Shown here: positions 1 to 12,642 of the stretch, in pieces
Layout of the letters: every line of letters begins with the position of its first letter
Position numbering within the stretch: the stretch's first letter is position 1
Assembly (NCBI RefSeq): GCF_009727055.1
Contig: NC_052352.1
Location: forward strand, 22,908,198 to 22,972,197
Direction of reading: 5' to 3'
From: Benincasa hispida
Taxonomy: Eukaryota; Streptophyta; Magnoliopsida; Cucurbitales; Cucurbitaceae
DNA: 64,000 nt
The notes under the pieces: generated by a model
The model's database searches: none
What the model was told of the DNA's origin: nothing
What the model saw: only the letters and a program-made list of their open reading frames with translations
Program-made: the position numbers and the translations under genes

Positions 1-3000
1 TTCCAAAGTAAACAAAAATGAGAGAACTGTTGGAAGAGTTGAAAGGGATGGGAGGAAAAAGAGTTAAAGAATCTATTAAAGCAAGACATTAACATTTTTA
101 CCCTACATGGGTGAAAGTGAAAAACCTTTTTATTTTATTTTATTTTTTTTAGAAGCATTTTATGTTATCTATCTCATGTGGTTGAATTTGGGGAAAAAAA
201 AGAGGGGGGCGGGGGGATAATCATATAAGTCAAGTAAAAGGGAAAAAAATGTTTTTCACATTTAAACACAATAGACAATATCAAAAAGCATTTAAACATT
301 CCATTTTTTGTTTCTTTAGTGAAATCTAAATTTATCAATCCAAAATGCTTTTTTACAAGTATAGATGGTATAATTTAAGATTAGAAAAGCTGATTTTTGT
401 GTAGGTTTAGTTATTTATTATAAAGAACAATTTACCAATCTTAAAATTACATATTTGTTTAGCTTATCTACTCGATTTTATCATACTTTCACTTAATCGA
501 AACAAAGTCAATATAAAAATATCAAGAATTTTGATGTTATTTTTTTCTCAGGCCAAAAAGAGAATGATTTGATTTAAACTACACACTTGAACTTTCAAAA
601 TTTATCGACAAAATAATATTTTTGTAAATTAAATAGTCCAATGCACTCTCAATAATTTTTTCTCATGATAGAGATATTTTTTTGTTTGAAATACTTAGTA
701 CTTGAAGTAAAAGGACCTAGTAAATAGCTATCTATCTTTTGGAATAAGACATATGGTTATGGCAAGAAAGTACCAAAAACAGAACCTAGAGGAATCTAAT
801 ATTCACATGCTATAACATTAGGTAATATCATTTTTCTTGGATCTCAACCTTTTATATGAAAGGTTGAAATAAAAGTACGGCAATGCTAATTAAACTTGGA
901 AGAGGCAAGGCCTACTAATGGCTACTTTATTGCCCAAATGCTTTTTTAAATATATTAATTAAAGTACTATATATGTCATTCTCTATTCATTATTGTTATT
1001 TAGTTTATATTGGTTTTTTTATTAATTGATATCCATAACTTTTATTACCTATCGTTATCTTTATTGGCAAGAAGATTACTACTCATCTAAATTTCAAATA
1101 TCATATTTTAGTCTCTAAACATTTGACCAAAAAAAAAATTAAGTATCTATTTTATTGTATAAATAATTAAATTTTGTTATACATATTTTCTAATCCTTAT
1201 TCACATGCATGTTTTCTTACTAAATAAGTTTTTTTTTTTCTTTCAAGTACAACAAAATATGTGCATACAACTAGAACAAATGGAATTAAATTTAAAATTT
1301 GATTCTCTAAAGAAACATCCCACTTTTATTTTTATGGACATTTTAGATTTATTCAACTACATTGAAGGTTAAGAGCTTCCACTATCAATAGTTATTGTAA
1401 ATTTTCTTTTATAAAAAATTCCAATAATTTGTTGTGGAAAAAAAAAAGCAATTAATAACTCGATTTATAAAGGTGGGACGTTCAAAGAAAAAGGAAAGGA
1501 CGTTGGTGGGGCCAAGCTCGAAAAAGTTTCACAAAAGAAAAAGAAAAAGAAAAAAATCGGAAGTTCTAAGTGGGACACGTGGATTCAGTTGAATTTTTAA
1601 ATAAAAAAACACTCCATTTTCATAAAATTAACTATGGAGTATATTAACTTTTATCGCTGACGAATAGCTCTATAATAAAAAAATTCATCAAATTAATTGT
1701 AAATTTTGATTATAATTTATAAATAAATTTGACCGTTAATTAGTTTATGAGTAAGAATTTTAGTTAAATATTAATAGTATATTTTAATATACAGAGTAAA
1801 TCGTTATAAATTACATAAACTAAATTGATATTTATTAAAGTTTATAAAAAAAAAAATATATATATATATATATATAGATTAAAATTGGTTACAAACTAAA
1901 AAGTGATTCGTCTAAAAGTAAATAAAAACTCAAAAACAATTTTTAACCCTTTTTCTCTCAAAATTGAAAGTCTGGCGAAACAGTTTCTTTGTTTAGGTAA
2001 TTCCAAAAAATGAGGGAAAAAAAACTATGATTTTCTTTTAGTACAGAATGATTTTTACTATCGCCCTTAAGTTTATTGACTCAATTAAAATATGTGTACT
2101 TTCTTTTTATTTCGTTTAATTTTAAATAATAATCTCACTTGATTCGACAAAATGACCTATTACTATTTTCTAAAGTTCATTTTTTAAAATCTTTCCTACC
2201 AATTTATATTACAAAATTTATGAAAAAGGACACAATTCAACATCATAAATCATATAAATGTAAATGGTGATATTTTACAAACCTATCTAATTGTCTAATG
2301 CAATAAAAATATTGGACATAAATTTAAAGAGATGATACTAATAGATATAATTATTAAATCACATATTTTATATAAATATTAAATTATATTACTATAGTTT
2401 CACATCGATAAGAAATAAAATTATGTTTAATAGTATCATACCATTAATATATATATATATATTGACGACACTTCATCCAACAAGGAATCACAGTGAATAA
2501 AATATACAATTTGAAGTAAAAAAAAGTTAAAAGAATATGATTATATTACTTAAAACTACCAAGATTTCAAGACTTTTGTACCATACCCATTACCTAACTT
2601 CCATTCTTGTGTCTCAAAATGGTTTTAAAAACAAAATAAAAAAGTAAAAAGAGAAAAGATTTTAATATATATATGAACATTATAGATTGGTTGGAGATCA
2701 GATATCACATGTGAAGAGGAAAGGGAGACAAGAGATGACCCTAGCTATAGTCCCCAATTTACAACTTACACTACCTAAATCTAACACATCTATCCTATCC
2801 TTCTTATCTTTCCTCTAATTAATAATTGAGATTCTAATAATCAATGACTGTTATTAGAAGATTAACAAATTATTGGAATATTTATAGCAACCTACTAAAA
2901 CAATAACTCCAAAGATTACAACCATTCTTCAACTCTTTGAAGAGGATTAATGTTTTGAATAGTATCAAGTCAAATAATGCTTACTTAGTTATACAAATTA

Positions 3001-4764
3001 AATTCCATATATTTAGTTCTTTAACTTTCTATTTTTTATTTTTTTATTTTTAAATACAAAACAATTGGACACAAGGTTTTTAGCAGCCCAACACTCCCTC
3101 TCTGTACTTTTCATAGTATTTTATCTCTGGCATTGATGACACTATCTCCCCTATATTTCATCTCTAACATTGGCAACACTACGACCTTCGTTGTTTTCCA
3201 TCTTTGATAATGGAGTTATCTCTTCTTCCTCAAATAATGTGCAACGATTAAGGACAACAAACTAAAAAAAATTATTTTCTTCTCTCTAGACACAGAATAA
3301 ACTAAATTTAGAGGGTAAAAGCTAAAAAATAAACCGTTACAAAATCGACAATTAAAGAATACAAAAAAAAAAAGTAAACAGAATCAACACAAAGATATAT
3401 GCGGTTGGTTACATCACTAATAGTATGTTAGTTATATTCATGGGGGAAGAGAGAACAATATTATTAGAGAGAGTGTTTTCTTAATACACAATTGATGCCT
3501 CTAGGGTTAGAGAGTTCTCTAAACTCTAGGATCATAAACGTAAATAACCACAAATAAGTAAATATGCTAAACCCGAATTTCTATACTATTTGTTCAAAGT
3601 GCCAGCTAGCAAATTCAAAGCATTTCAACGTGAATAAAAATAAAAAAGTGAGAATGAGAACAAGAAGTTTAAAAGATTGAGAAAGTTTTGTTTTGAAAAA
3701 ATGGGTCAAATTTCATTTTTCATTTTTTGTTAAAAATGAAGATTCCCATTGAGAATAAAAAGATTAATTACCAAAAACACCCACGATAGAATTTGAGATT
3801 AATTTGAAAAGAATGGGAGTAGGTATTTTAAACAATGAAATGAAAGAGAAATAATAATAAAAAAAGAAAAGGAAAAAGAAAAAAGGTAATGAAGTTAAGA
3901 GACAAATTAGGGAGGGACATGAGTTGGTAATGGTATCACGAGACCCCAATCCAATCCATTACATGCACAGTACAAGAAAGGCTACAAGAAGTGTGTCTCC
4001 CAAAAGTGGTTTTTGAGGAAGCAGCCCACAATATTTTTATAAATGAGACTGAGAGGGGGTAAACTGCAATTTTTATAAAATTTCAAAACCACCATTTTCT
4101 CTCTCTATAACTTAGTGAGAGAAATGGGAGAGGGGGTCCCTAAAAGCAAGAACTTCGTCGGGTAGTGCCTTGTTTGGATATGGAAAAAAGGGAAAAAAGA
4201 AGGAAATAAATGAAAAATGTGAAAAGCGAAGAAATAGAGCTCCAAATTCCAAAACAAAAAACGCAACGCAATGCAATCAAAAGGTACAGTTTGAAAGTAG
4301 AGCTTTTGATGGAAAGCATAGGCCCGCCTTGGGTTGGGTCTTACATTTGGCGTTAAGGACAAGGCAAACCAAAATTTCGAATCATTTCTAGCACTACCCT
4401 CACTCTATACTCCTTTTTATTCTACTATGTATTCTAAAATGTCTAAAAATAATCGAGAAATTAAATAAAAACAATAAAACTCAAAACATAAAAACTTACC
4501 AGTAAAAAATCCCAACATAAACAAAAACACTTTCACACCTTTTTCTTCGATCTCGAACTAGAGAATACGAAAAGATAGTTATATTAACGTTAGTATACTT
4601 AAATTTGAAGTGTTTCTAATTGAGACAATTTCAAATCAAAGACATAAACACTTTTTATATTTTTTAGAACCTATAACTTCTTTAAACTTTTTCAATATTT
4701 GACAATTATACTTCTAATATATTTTGCTAAAACTTAACAATATGATGTATCTAATAAATTATTA
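1..4764. other. AT-rich spacer, no gene seen
   Basis: I see no coding region, RNA gene or recognisable element here. The stretch is AT-rich with many A and T runs and simple TA repeats near 1855-1876 and 2447-2462. Short open frames at 3764-3949 and 4105-4391 have low-complexity composition and no recognisable motif, so I do not call them genes. Confidence 0.6.
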
Positions 4765-5072
4765 AGACTCTCTTTGGTAACCATTTCACTTTTTGTTTTT
4801 TGTTTTTGAAAATTAAGCTTATTTCATCTACATTTCTTACAATGATTTGCATCTTTCTAAGTATGATGGTTGAATTCTTAGCCAAATTTCAAAATAAAAA
4901 CAACCTTTTAAAAACTATTTTTCTTTTAGTTTTCAAATTTTGGCCTGATTTTTTAAACCGTTGGTGAAAAGTAGATAACAAATGAATACTTTTGGAGGTG
5001 GAAATAGTGTCTATAGGCTTAATTTTAAAAAACAAAAACAAAAAACAAAATGATACCAAACGGAGTTTAAAC
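4765..5072. mobile_element. foldback MITE, family A copy 1
   Basis: The ends are imperfect inverted repeats. The left end reads CTTTGGTAACCATTTC followed by a TTTTTGTTTTT run, and the right end reads AAACAAAATGATACCAAACG. The interior has the family's usual blocks, including TAGCCAAATTTCAAAATAAA and GAAAAGTAGATAACAAATGA. Further copies lie at about 12075-12925, 46364-46640, 59973-60215 and 63814-64000. There is no coding capacity, which fits a non-autonomous DNA transposon. I could not define a target duplication, so the edges are approximate and the superfamily is open. Confidence 0.65.
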
Positions 5073-6585
5073 TTTCAATTTTGTGATTTATGAGTTTATG
5101 TTATATTATTAGATATAAATTTTAAGTTTAAGTTTATTTAAATCCTAAATTTATTAATTTTTTTTTGTTTAGTGAATTCATTGATTTTAAAAAATATCCA
5201 ATAAATCAAAACTTCATTAGACACAAAATTAAAAATGAATATATTATTAGATACAAAAATTGAAAGGACAAGAATCTATTAGACATTTTTCTAAATTTTA
5301 ATAAAAAATAAAATTAAAAAAAAAAGAGTACATAATAAATTTGGAGACTTAATATGCACACTTATGCTTTGAAGTATTGGGAGTAGACTTACAATCTAGT
5401 CTATTTAATTTGATTTCTTAGATTCCACGCTATCTTTTAAATAACTTTTTTTTATTATTATTAAAATATATATTATTTTGGTTCTCATACTTTAGAGTTT
5501 GTTCATTTTAGTATATGTACTTTTAAATGTTCAATTTTATTTTTTATATTTTAATAAATCTTAAATTTAATCTTCTAAAATTAATTTTTGTCAAAATTGA
5601 CAACAGTAATAATAATTTTCATACAATAAAATAGAATATGTGACTGTTTCCAAAATATATAATAAATTTTTTTGAAAAAAATAACAATAAACTAGTACTA
5701 GAGACCCAATAAAAATTTACTATAAGTACGAGAATCAAAATTGAATGCATTTTTAACGTCGAGAGACTAATATTAAACGAGTCTTAATGTATAAAAATTA
5801 AAATAATATTTTAACTTTCCATTTTTATGGTAAATAATAAATAGAAAACAATAGTACTAGAAATTTTCCCGACAAATGCTAATGTGTTTTGAGTGTTTGT
5901 GAGTATTGTGTATGTGAATTTGCATCCCCACGGCCCCCACTATTTTTCATCTCACGTACTATCCTTGTCGGCGTATCATCTATGCACATTTCTCTCTCAT
6001 TTTTTTTCTTCTTGATTTTTTTAATTAAAAATGATATAGGTTGAATATGACGTTGTTTACTTTAGACCCAACATATATGTATGTTGGTTCTAGAGATGGC
6101 TTAATTCATGAGTTCGTGCAATTTAGAGTTGAGAAGTTGAATTTATCAGTAATTGAGATGCATAATTGGATGTTACTGTTGAATAGACAAATTATAAAAA
6201 TTTCTAGAGCAAATCTTTGGGGAACAAGGATAAATTGTATTAGAGATTGAAAGAAATTGTTTTAAGATAAATTTATGACTGGCAATTTTGTATTATTAGA
6301 GATATGAATATGCAAAATACATCGAATTCATATCTCAGAGTTATAATGTACATGAATTCCTTTTAATCTAAATCGATCAAATATTCATAAAGAATCCGCC
6401 ATAATTTAATTAATTTTTCTCTTTTTGAGGGAGAGAAATGGTTGAGGAGGCGATGATTAAAATGTAGATACTAATTTTAATCAGTTTGAAATGTAAGAGA
6501 GAAACATACTTATATTCATTTGTATTTAATCGTGTTACTATGGGACATATATAGATTTTGAATCTAAATCCAATAATTATTATTA
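5073..6585. other. AT-rich spacer, no gene seen
   Basis: No feature could be supported here. A 69-codon open frame at 6041-6250 has more mixed composition than its neighbours, but it shows no known motif and I find no other support for it. Confidence 0.5.
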
Positions 6586-6591
6586 TAAAAC

Positions 6592-6869
6592 GTTGAAGAA
6601 TAAGAAGTTTTGTTTTGAGAATGCCCTTTCGTCTTCCTTCTCTTTGTATTCAATCAATGCTTAGGTATATACAACCTATTTCCTTATATACACATTGTCC
6701 TTCAATGTGGTTACATAATAATACAAAAGAATAAAGAATATTACACATGGCTTGCTTTGGTTGGTGGAGATAAATAATTCTAACAAATTCTCAAGAATGT
6801 GGTGACTCATTTTCAATTTATTCTTCCACCTTCCTTTTTCCTTTTCCATCTTTATTTTCTTCCCTAACA
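6592..6869 (-). repeat. 3' LTR of copia-1
   Basis: The copy matches 11589-11867 over its whole length with scattered substitutions. On the minus strand it begins TGTTAGGGAAG. The inner edge meets the polypurine tract, so this is the element's 3' LTR. The outer edge is uncertain by two bases: a TG..CA rule would put it at 6594, while the flanking TAAAAC duplication puts it at 6592. Confidence 0.92.
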
Positions 6870-6884
6870 CCCCCCCCCCCTTCT
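6870..6884 (-). promoter_or_regulatory. polypurine tract of copia-1
   Basis: A plus-strand run of C followed by TTCTC reads on the minus strand as GAGAA plus a long G run, directly beside the 3' LTR. In LTR elements such a tract primes plus-strand DNA synthesis. The G homopolymer is unusually pure and its length may be affected by sequencing error. Confidence 0.8.
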
Positions 6885-9800
6885 CAAACTAGAGGGTACT
6901 TCAAGTACTCCCAGTTTGGATCTCAGTATGTAGAAGTGGAAGTTGTTGAGTGGTTTGGTGAGGCAATCAGCTAGTTAGTCTGCCGAAGGAACATAGCGGA
7001 TGGTGATTTCGCCTTTTAAAACATGGTCCTATACAAAGTGGATGTCAACTTCTACATGTTTAATTCGAGAGTGAAACACTAGGTTTGCAGCTAAGGCCCC
7101 TGCCTCCTAGATTGTCGCACCATATGGTTGATCGATTTTTTTTATTTTAGTCTCATCTCACTGAGTAGTTGTTGAAGCCAGAGGACTTCGGATGTAGCAT
7201 GAGCTAGTGCCTTGTACTCAGATTCTGTACTCGACCGTGCAACGACCATTTACTTCTTTGAGGACCATGAGACAATGTTATTCCCTACAAATGTGCAGTA
7301 GGCAGCAACCGATTTTCTATCATCAAGATTGGAGGCCCAATCAGTATCTGAGTAGGCAAAGACGGTTAGGTTCGGGCTTGGTTGGAAGTAAAGGCCATAG
7401 TGTTTCGTGTCGTTAATATAGCGAAGTACTCTCTTAGCTGCCTGTCAGTATGCATCAGTTGGAATTTGAAGGAATTGACTCAGCTGGTTGATTGCATAGG
7501 TAATTTCTGACCGTGTGTGTGTTAGGTACTGAAGGGCACCTATGGTGCTGCGATATATATAAGGATCAAAGATGGGCTGCCCATCGGTCTTCGATAGTTT
7601 TCTACCTTGCACACTTGGTGAGGGCATTGGTTTCACGTCAGTCATTTGTAGCTTGTGCAGTAGATCATCCACATACTTGGATTGATTTATCAGAAGACCA
7701 GATTCTAGGTAATAAACTTGTATTCCTAGGAAATACCGAAGCTGTCCCAGATACTTGAGTGCAAATTGAACATTAAGAGTTTCAATGAGTTGCTCTGTTA
7801 ATTTAGAATTGTTACTTGTGATAATATGTCGTTGACATAAACAAGTAGAAAGATTATTGAGCCCATCGTTCGGTAGATAAACAGTGAAGTGTCCGATCGA
7901 GACTGATGAAATCCCTATTTTGTTAGGACAGAGCTGAGAGTAGTATTCCATGCTCGTGAAGCTTGTTTTAGGCCAGAAATAGCCTTGTCAAGTTTACAGA
8001 CATGGTTCGGATATAAAGAATTGGCATACCCGGGTGGTTGGCACATATATAAATCCTCGACGAGTTTTCCATTTAAGAATGCATTATTGAAGTCAAGTTG
8101 CCTGAGAGACCAGCCTCGTGACACAACAACACTGATTACTACTCGGATTGTAGAATAATTCACGACAGGGCTGAATGTCTCAAAGAAGTCCACTCCATGA
8201 TGCTGATGAAAGCCCTTCGCAACTAGTCAGGCTTTATACCGTTGTATTGAGCCATCCATATTTCTCTTAAGTCAAAATATCCACTTGTTTCCAACTATAT
8301 TGTGTGATGGAGATCGGGGAACCAGTGTCCATGTCTTGTTCTTTATGAGAGCTGAGTATTCCTCATCCATAGCCTTCTTCCATTGAGGAGTTGCAAGTGC
8401 AGCTGTGATTCTTGTGAGCTCTGTTTGAGACAAATCAGTAGCTTTGCTTGTTATCCAGGCTTTGGGTTTAAAATATGCCAGCTTTAGCTCTAGTTATCAT
8501 GAGGTGAGTAGGAACTGGTGAGGGGCGGGAGTAGATGGTAGATTTTGGCAAGATGGTAAAGGTCGGATTATTAGTAGGATGTGGTATATGTGGTATATTG
8601 GGGCTGTCATGTCAGACTAGGCTGGTTTGAGTCGGGGACAACAGTGAGTGATGGGTAGAGCTCACCGATGGAGAGATTTGGACTATGGTAAGATGCATAG
8701 CCTGGAGAGGATGTTTGGTTTATGGTGGTTGGAGCGTGGTCGGGAGCGGATGGAGGTGTAAGATTCATTTGTGGGAATGACCGTGACTGAGGTAGGTTAT
8801 TGAGTATGGTTTGAAGGCTTGGAACTAAGGACTCAACTATGGTAGGGGCTATCGCCCTGGGTGATCTTACTGGAGAATGGAATCTCAACGATCATGGGGT
8901 TCTTCGTTGTGGTGATCGTTCTGAACGATGGACTTTCACCGATTTTTCTAGGTGATGGAATCTCAACGATCGTTCTAAACAATGGGAGCTGAACGATTGT
9001 GTTGTCTGTCATCTGAGTGATTGTTCTAAATGATGAGAGCTGAACGATCGTGTTGTCTGTCGTCTAGGCGATCATTCTAAATGATGAGAGTTGAGTGATT
9101 GTGTTGTCTGTCGTCTGGGCAATCGTTCTGAGTGATGGTGACTTAGCGATCGTTTTGTCTGTCGCCTGGGCGATCATCATACACGATGGGGATGCAAAGA
9201 GAAAGTCGTTCTCATTGAATTTCACGTCTACTGGTATATATTCGGCCCGATGGACTCAAGCATCTGTACCCCTTGTGGTGTGAGCTGGGACCAATGTACA
9301 CACATTTCTCCGAGTGTAATTGGAATTTTTTACTGTGGTATGGCCTTAGATAGGGAAAGCGAGCACGATGGGTGATTTACCTTGTAGCACGGTGGTAGGC
9401 ATTCCATTTATAAGATAAGCTGCTGTTAAGAATGTCTCCCACCAAAAAGACAGAGGCATGGATGCTTGTGCAAGTAACGTGAGGCCAATTTCGACTATAT
9501 GTCGATGTTTGTGCTCGACTCTACCATTTTGTGCAGAGGTATACGGGCATGATTTTCTGATTAAGATGCCTTTTGATTCACAGAGACGATGAATTCTATC
9601 ATACTCTTTACCATTGTCTGACTAGAGTATTTTGATCCCTGATTTGAATTGAGTATGGATTAATTGTGTAAAGTGATTGAACGCAGACAGTGTCTCACTC
9701 TTTTGTTTCATAGGGTATATCCATACATATCTACTGTGGTCATCCAAGAACAGTATGTAGTACCGGTATCCATCAGTAGATTTAATAGGGGTTGGTCCCC

Positions 9801-10510
9801 ATACGTCTGTATGTATTAAGTCAAACTTATTTGATGCTCGAGATTGAGAGTTGGAAATGGTAGAGCACTTGCTTTTTCTAATTGACATGAGTCACAAAAT
9901 TCATTTCCTTCATTAAATTTGAAATGTAAATTACATTCTTTAATGATATAATCTGGTGTCTTAGTCAACGGATGTCCTAATCTTCTATGCCAGATAACTT
10001 TTGACTCAACCACATTTATCCTAATTCCTGATAAAACTAGGGCAGTCGGGTTGTTATTTTTGTAAAGAGCATCCCCTTTTCTCTTAGGAGTGTCTTTCAG
10101 TACTTCAGATCCTTGTAGGCGATATAGTCCTTTGTCAAGCTCTCCTTTCAGCAGTGTTTTGCTTGTAGCCTTATCCTTGATGATACAACAGTCAGTGTGA
10201 AATTCAACAATCACAGCATTGTCATGAGAAAACTTGGATATACTAATTAAATTCTTTGCAATATTAAGTACACATAGGATATCATTTAGTATAAACTCAT
10301 TGCTTCCATCAGATAAATAAAATTGACCAGTGTGAGAGATATGCAATTTTTCACCATTACCTACAATGACCAGTTCATAACCTCTATACTTTGTCGGATT
10401 GTTGATGTTGTTATAATCGAGAGTTACATGATTTGTAGCTCCCTATCGATGTATCAATTTGGATCAGTTATTGTCTCCGGTGTGGCCACAAAGGGGTTGG
10501 AGGTCTGTGA
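6885..10510 (-). pseudogene. copia-1 pol: protease, integrase, RT, RNase H (broken)
   Basis: The protease active-site region near 10440-10480 reads WYID followed by a frameshift, where the family has a D-S-G-A motif. The gag-pre-integrase zinc motif (WHRRLGHP ... CDSCQ) is in frame at 9816-10346. The integrase core starts at 9622-9888 (HTDVWGP, YILFLDDHSRYVW). RT segments lie at 7915-8193 ([27 protein letters not shown]) and 7445-7951 (YLGQLRYFLGIQ, YRSTIGALQYL). The catalytic box near 7830-7850 reads YVND instead of YVDD and sits between frameshifts. RNase H follows at about 6900-7440 ([20 protein letters not shown]) with stops. The protein cannot be made as a whole. Confidence 0.9.
8886..9186 (-). 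repeat. 51-bp tandem array inside copia-1 pol linker
   Basis: Four or so units with a 51-bp spacing (compare the GAACGAT/GAGTGAT/TAGCGAT positions at about 8991, 9042, 9093 and 9144) share a core of CGATCGT, TTGTCTGTC and ATGATGAGAGCTGA. The array lies between the integrase and RT blocks. On the minus strand the unit is 17 codons, reading like TTDNTIVQLSSFRTI, with occasional stops. The period keeps the reading frame, so the array could expand while the element was active. Confidence 0.8.
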
Positions 10511-11571
10511 GGCTGTGAACACAGCTGCGGCATTGTTGCTGGGGCCAATCGACCCATGATTTCCTCTGCTTTGTCTATTGTTCTGGGAGTACTTTTTATC
10601 AAATCGATGATAATATACCAAGGCTGAGTGACCATACTTCCCACAAACTTGACATGTCGGTCTATTTGAATTGTTATTTCGTCATCTTCCTCGATCGCGG
10701 CTTCCACTTTGTCCATTGAACGGATTATGGTTAGAACTGCTGCCTTTAAAGCTGTTGCCCTATTGCCGATTCCTATTGAATGAGGGATTAAATTGTGACT
10801 TCCCTCCATTTGTGTGCATGTTGAAAGCTATATTGACAGAATGATTTTGGGCAAATGAGCTATGCATTTTGACAGAGTTTTGGTGTTCCAAGCGATTTTC
10901 ATATGAAAGAAGTTCGAATTTCTATCTAACCAAGAAATACCTTATTTGCCTTGGATGCCCACGACTACTGGGCTGTATTCTTCATCAAGGTCAAGAAGAA
11001 CTTGCAAGATCATTTCTCTTGTCGAAACAAGGCTGCCTGTTTGCGCAAGGTTGTCGGAGTGCAACTTCATCAGCTTCAGATACTCACTCATTTTATGACT
11101 TCCTTTCCTTGTCTATTGGAACACCTGCCTTAGGTAATCTTCTATCAGCTTGAACTCCGAACAACTCTTGGATGACATCCTACAGTTCTTTTGCATTCTC
11201 GTATCCCATAAGTTGAACGGCTACATCTGGAGCCATCGAGTTGTACAGTCATCCTAGCGGGAGTTGATCGACGGTCAGTCATGCTTCATATTGAGGATTT
11301 AGACATCGTTCAACTGACGAGCTTACTCTATCATCACTAATCGTTTGGGAGTTGGAGGTTGCTTTAGAAGTTGTCTGGACAAATATCGGTGGACAGGGGA
11401 TTTATCTTTGTAGCTTCGCAAGATGGATAGCGCGATCGTCTTCCACAACATGAAGTTGTCGCGTTCTAGCTTTGTGGTGGCGAGCTGATTGAGGAGCTGA
11501 TTCAGAGATGGAGTGCTGAACTTCACTAGTTCGGTGGTGGAGGAGCTTCCGATGAGTGTGATGTTGGCCAT
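10460..11571 (-). pseudogene. copia-1 gag (broken)
   Basis: The start ATG at 11569-11571 lies just inside the primer site, as expected for gag. The first 82 residues (11323-11571) contain the copia gag signature LNQLLNQLATTKLERDNFMLWK. The frame is then lost. A zinc knuckle is visible near 10620-10650 as CQVCGKYGHSALVYY, where the last ligand of the C-x2-C-x4-H-x4-C motif has become Tyr. Gag forms the virus-like particle and binds the RNA template. With at least one frameshift and a missing zinc ligand this copy is inactive. Confidence 0.85.
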
Positions 11572-11576
11572 GGTTG

Positions 11577-11588
11577 CTCTGATACCAA
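11577..11588 (-). promoter_or_regulatory. tRNA-iMet primer binding site of copia-1
   Basis: The minus strand reads TGGTATCAGAGC directly after the 5' LTR, the classic plant copia primer site complementary to initiator methionine tRNA. It fixes both the orientation and the inner edge of the LTR. Confidence 0.9.
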
Positions 11589-11867
11589 GTTGAAGAATAA
11601 GAAGTTTTGTTTTGAGAATGCCCTTTCATCTTCCTTCTCTTTGTATTCAATCAATGCTTAGATATATACCGCCTATTTTCTTATATAACATTGTCCTTCA
11701 ATGTGGTTACATAATAATACAAAAGAATAAAGAATATTACACATGACTTGCTTTGTTTGGTGGAGAGAAATAATTCTAACAAATTCTCGACAGAATGTGG
11801 TGACTCATTTCCAATTTATTCTTCCACTTTTCCTTTTCCTTTTCCATCTTTATTTCCTTCCCTAACA
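11589..11867 (-). repeat. 5' LTR of copia-1
   Basis: This is the direct repeat of 6592-6869, in the upstream position for a minus-strand element. It would hold the promoter and the polyadenylation site. The plus-strand outer end CCTAACA is followed by TAAAAC, which also precedes the other LTR. Confidence 0.92.
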
Positions 11868-12074
11868 TAAAACAATTACATTGTTTATGAGGCAACCATG
11901 TTTAATAACTATTTGATAAAAAGCTTTTAAATTTGTTAGTGCATTTATATAAATAAAGAGAAGATTCAAACAAATGATCAATATGGTATAATCCACAAGA
12001 CGTGGTTACCATATATTATTACATTGTGATTAAATTTGTATAAGAATAATTTATAAAATAAATTATTTAAATCA

Positions 12075-12356
12075 TGTTTAATAACCATTTAGACCTCACT
12101 CGATAATATTTCGTTTTTTAAAATTAAGTCTATAAACAACATTTTCGTCTCTAAATATTTTGCTCTGTTATCTATTTTCTACCAATCTTTCAAAAAATTA
12201 AGCCAAGTTTGAAAACTAAAAGTAGTTTTTAAAAACTTGTAATATTTTTAAAATTTGACTAAAAATTCAACTCTTTTACTTAGGAAAGATGAAAAGTATT
12301 GTAAGAAATGATAAGAAATAAGTTTAGTTTTTTTTATAGAAAAAAATAAATAACTA
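12075..12356. mobile_element. foldback MITE, family A copy 2
   Basis: It starts with TTTAATAACCATTTAGACC and holds the family's internal blocks (CTGTTATCTATTTTCTACCA; AAATTTGACTAAAAATTCAA) in the same order as the copy at 4765-5072. The right inverted end is weak. It directly abuts the next copy. Edges are approximate. Confidence 0.55.
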
Positions 12357-12642
12357 AGACCCGTTTGGTAACCATTTTGTTTTTTGTTTTTTTTTAAATT
12401 AAACCTGTGGACAATACTTCCATTTTTGAATTTCTTCATTTGTTATCTACTTTTCACTGATGGTTTAAGAAAACAAATCAAATCTTGAGAATTAAAAAAG
12501 TAGCTTTCAAAAAGTTGTCTTCATTTTTGGAATTTAGCTGAGAATTCAACCATTGTACTTGAAAAAATTATAAGAAATGTGGATGAAATAAACTTAATTT
12601 TAAAAAACAAAACAAAAAACTAAATGGTTACGAAACATAGTC
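12357..12642. mobile_element. foldback MITE, family A copy 3
   Basis: This is the cleanest copy in the window. It has left end CCGTTTGGTAACCATTTTGT and right end ACTAAATGGTTACGAAAC, which are imperfect inverted repeats, with the TTATCTACTTTTCACTGATG block in between. It has no coding capacity. Confidence 0.7.

Larger units (their letters stand above)
6592..11867 (-). mobile_element. complete but decayed Ty1/copia LTR retrotransposon (copia-1)
   Basis: This 5.28 kb element reads on the minus strand. Two LTRs of about 278 bp (6592-6869 and 11589-11867) bound a gag-protease-integrase-RT-RNase H order, which is the Ty1/copia order. Next to the upstream LTR the minus strand reads TGGTATCAGAGC, complementary to the initiator tRNA-Met 3' end (primer site). 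Next to the downstream LTR it has a G-rich tract (plus-strand C run at 6870-6880), the polypurine tract. TAAAAC flanks both sides (6586-6591 and 11868-11873), a candidate target duplication, one base longer than the usual 5 bp. By eye the LTRs differ at roughly 15 places, so this is not a recent insertion. All internal frames are broken. Confidence 0.93.

Noticed and set aside
6041..6250. 69-codon frame
   Set aside because: No domain, no leader or splice context. It cannot be separated from chance.
8607..8888. 93-codon minus-strand frame with Pro/Ser-rich text
   Set aside because: It is the low-complexity linker of copia-1 pol between integrase and RT, not a separate gene.
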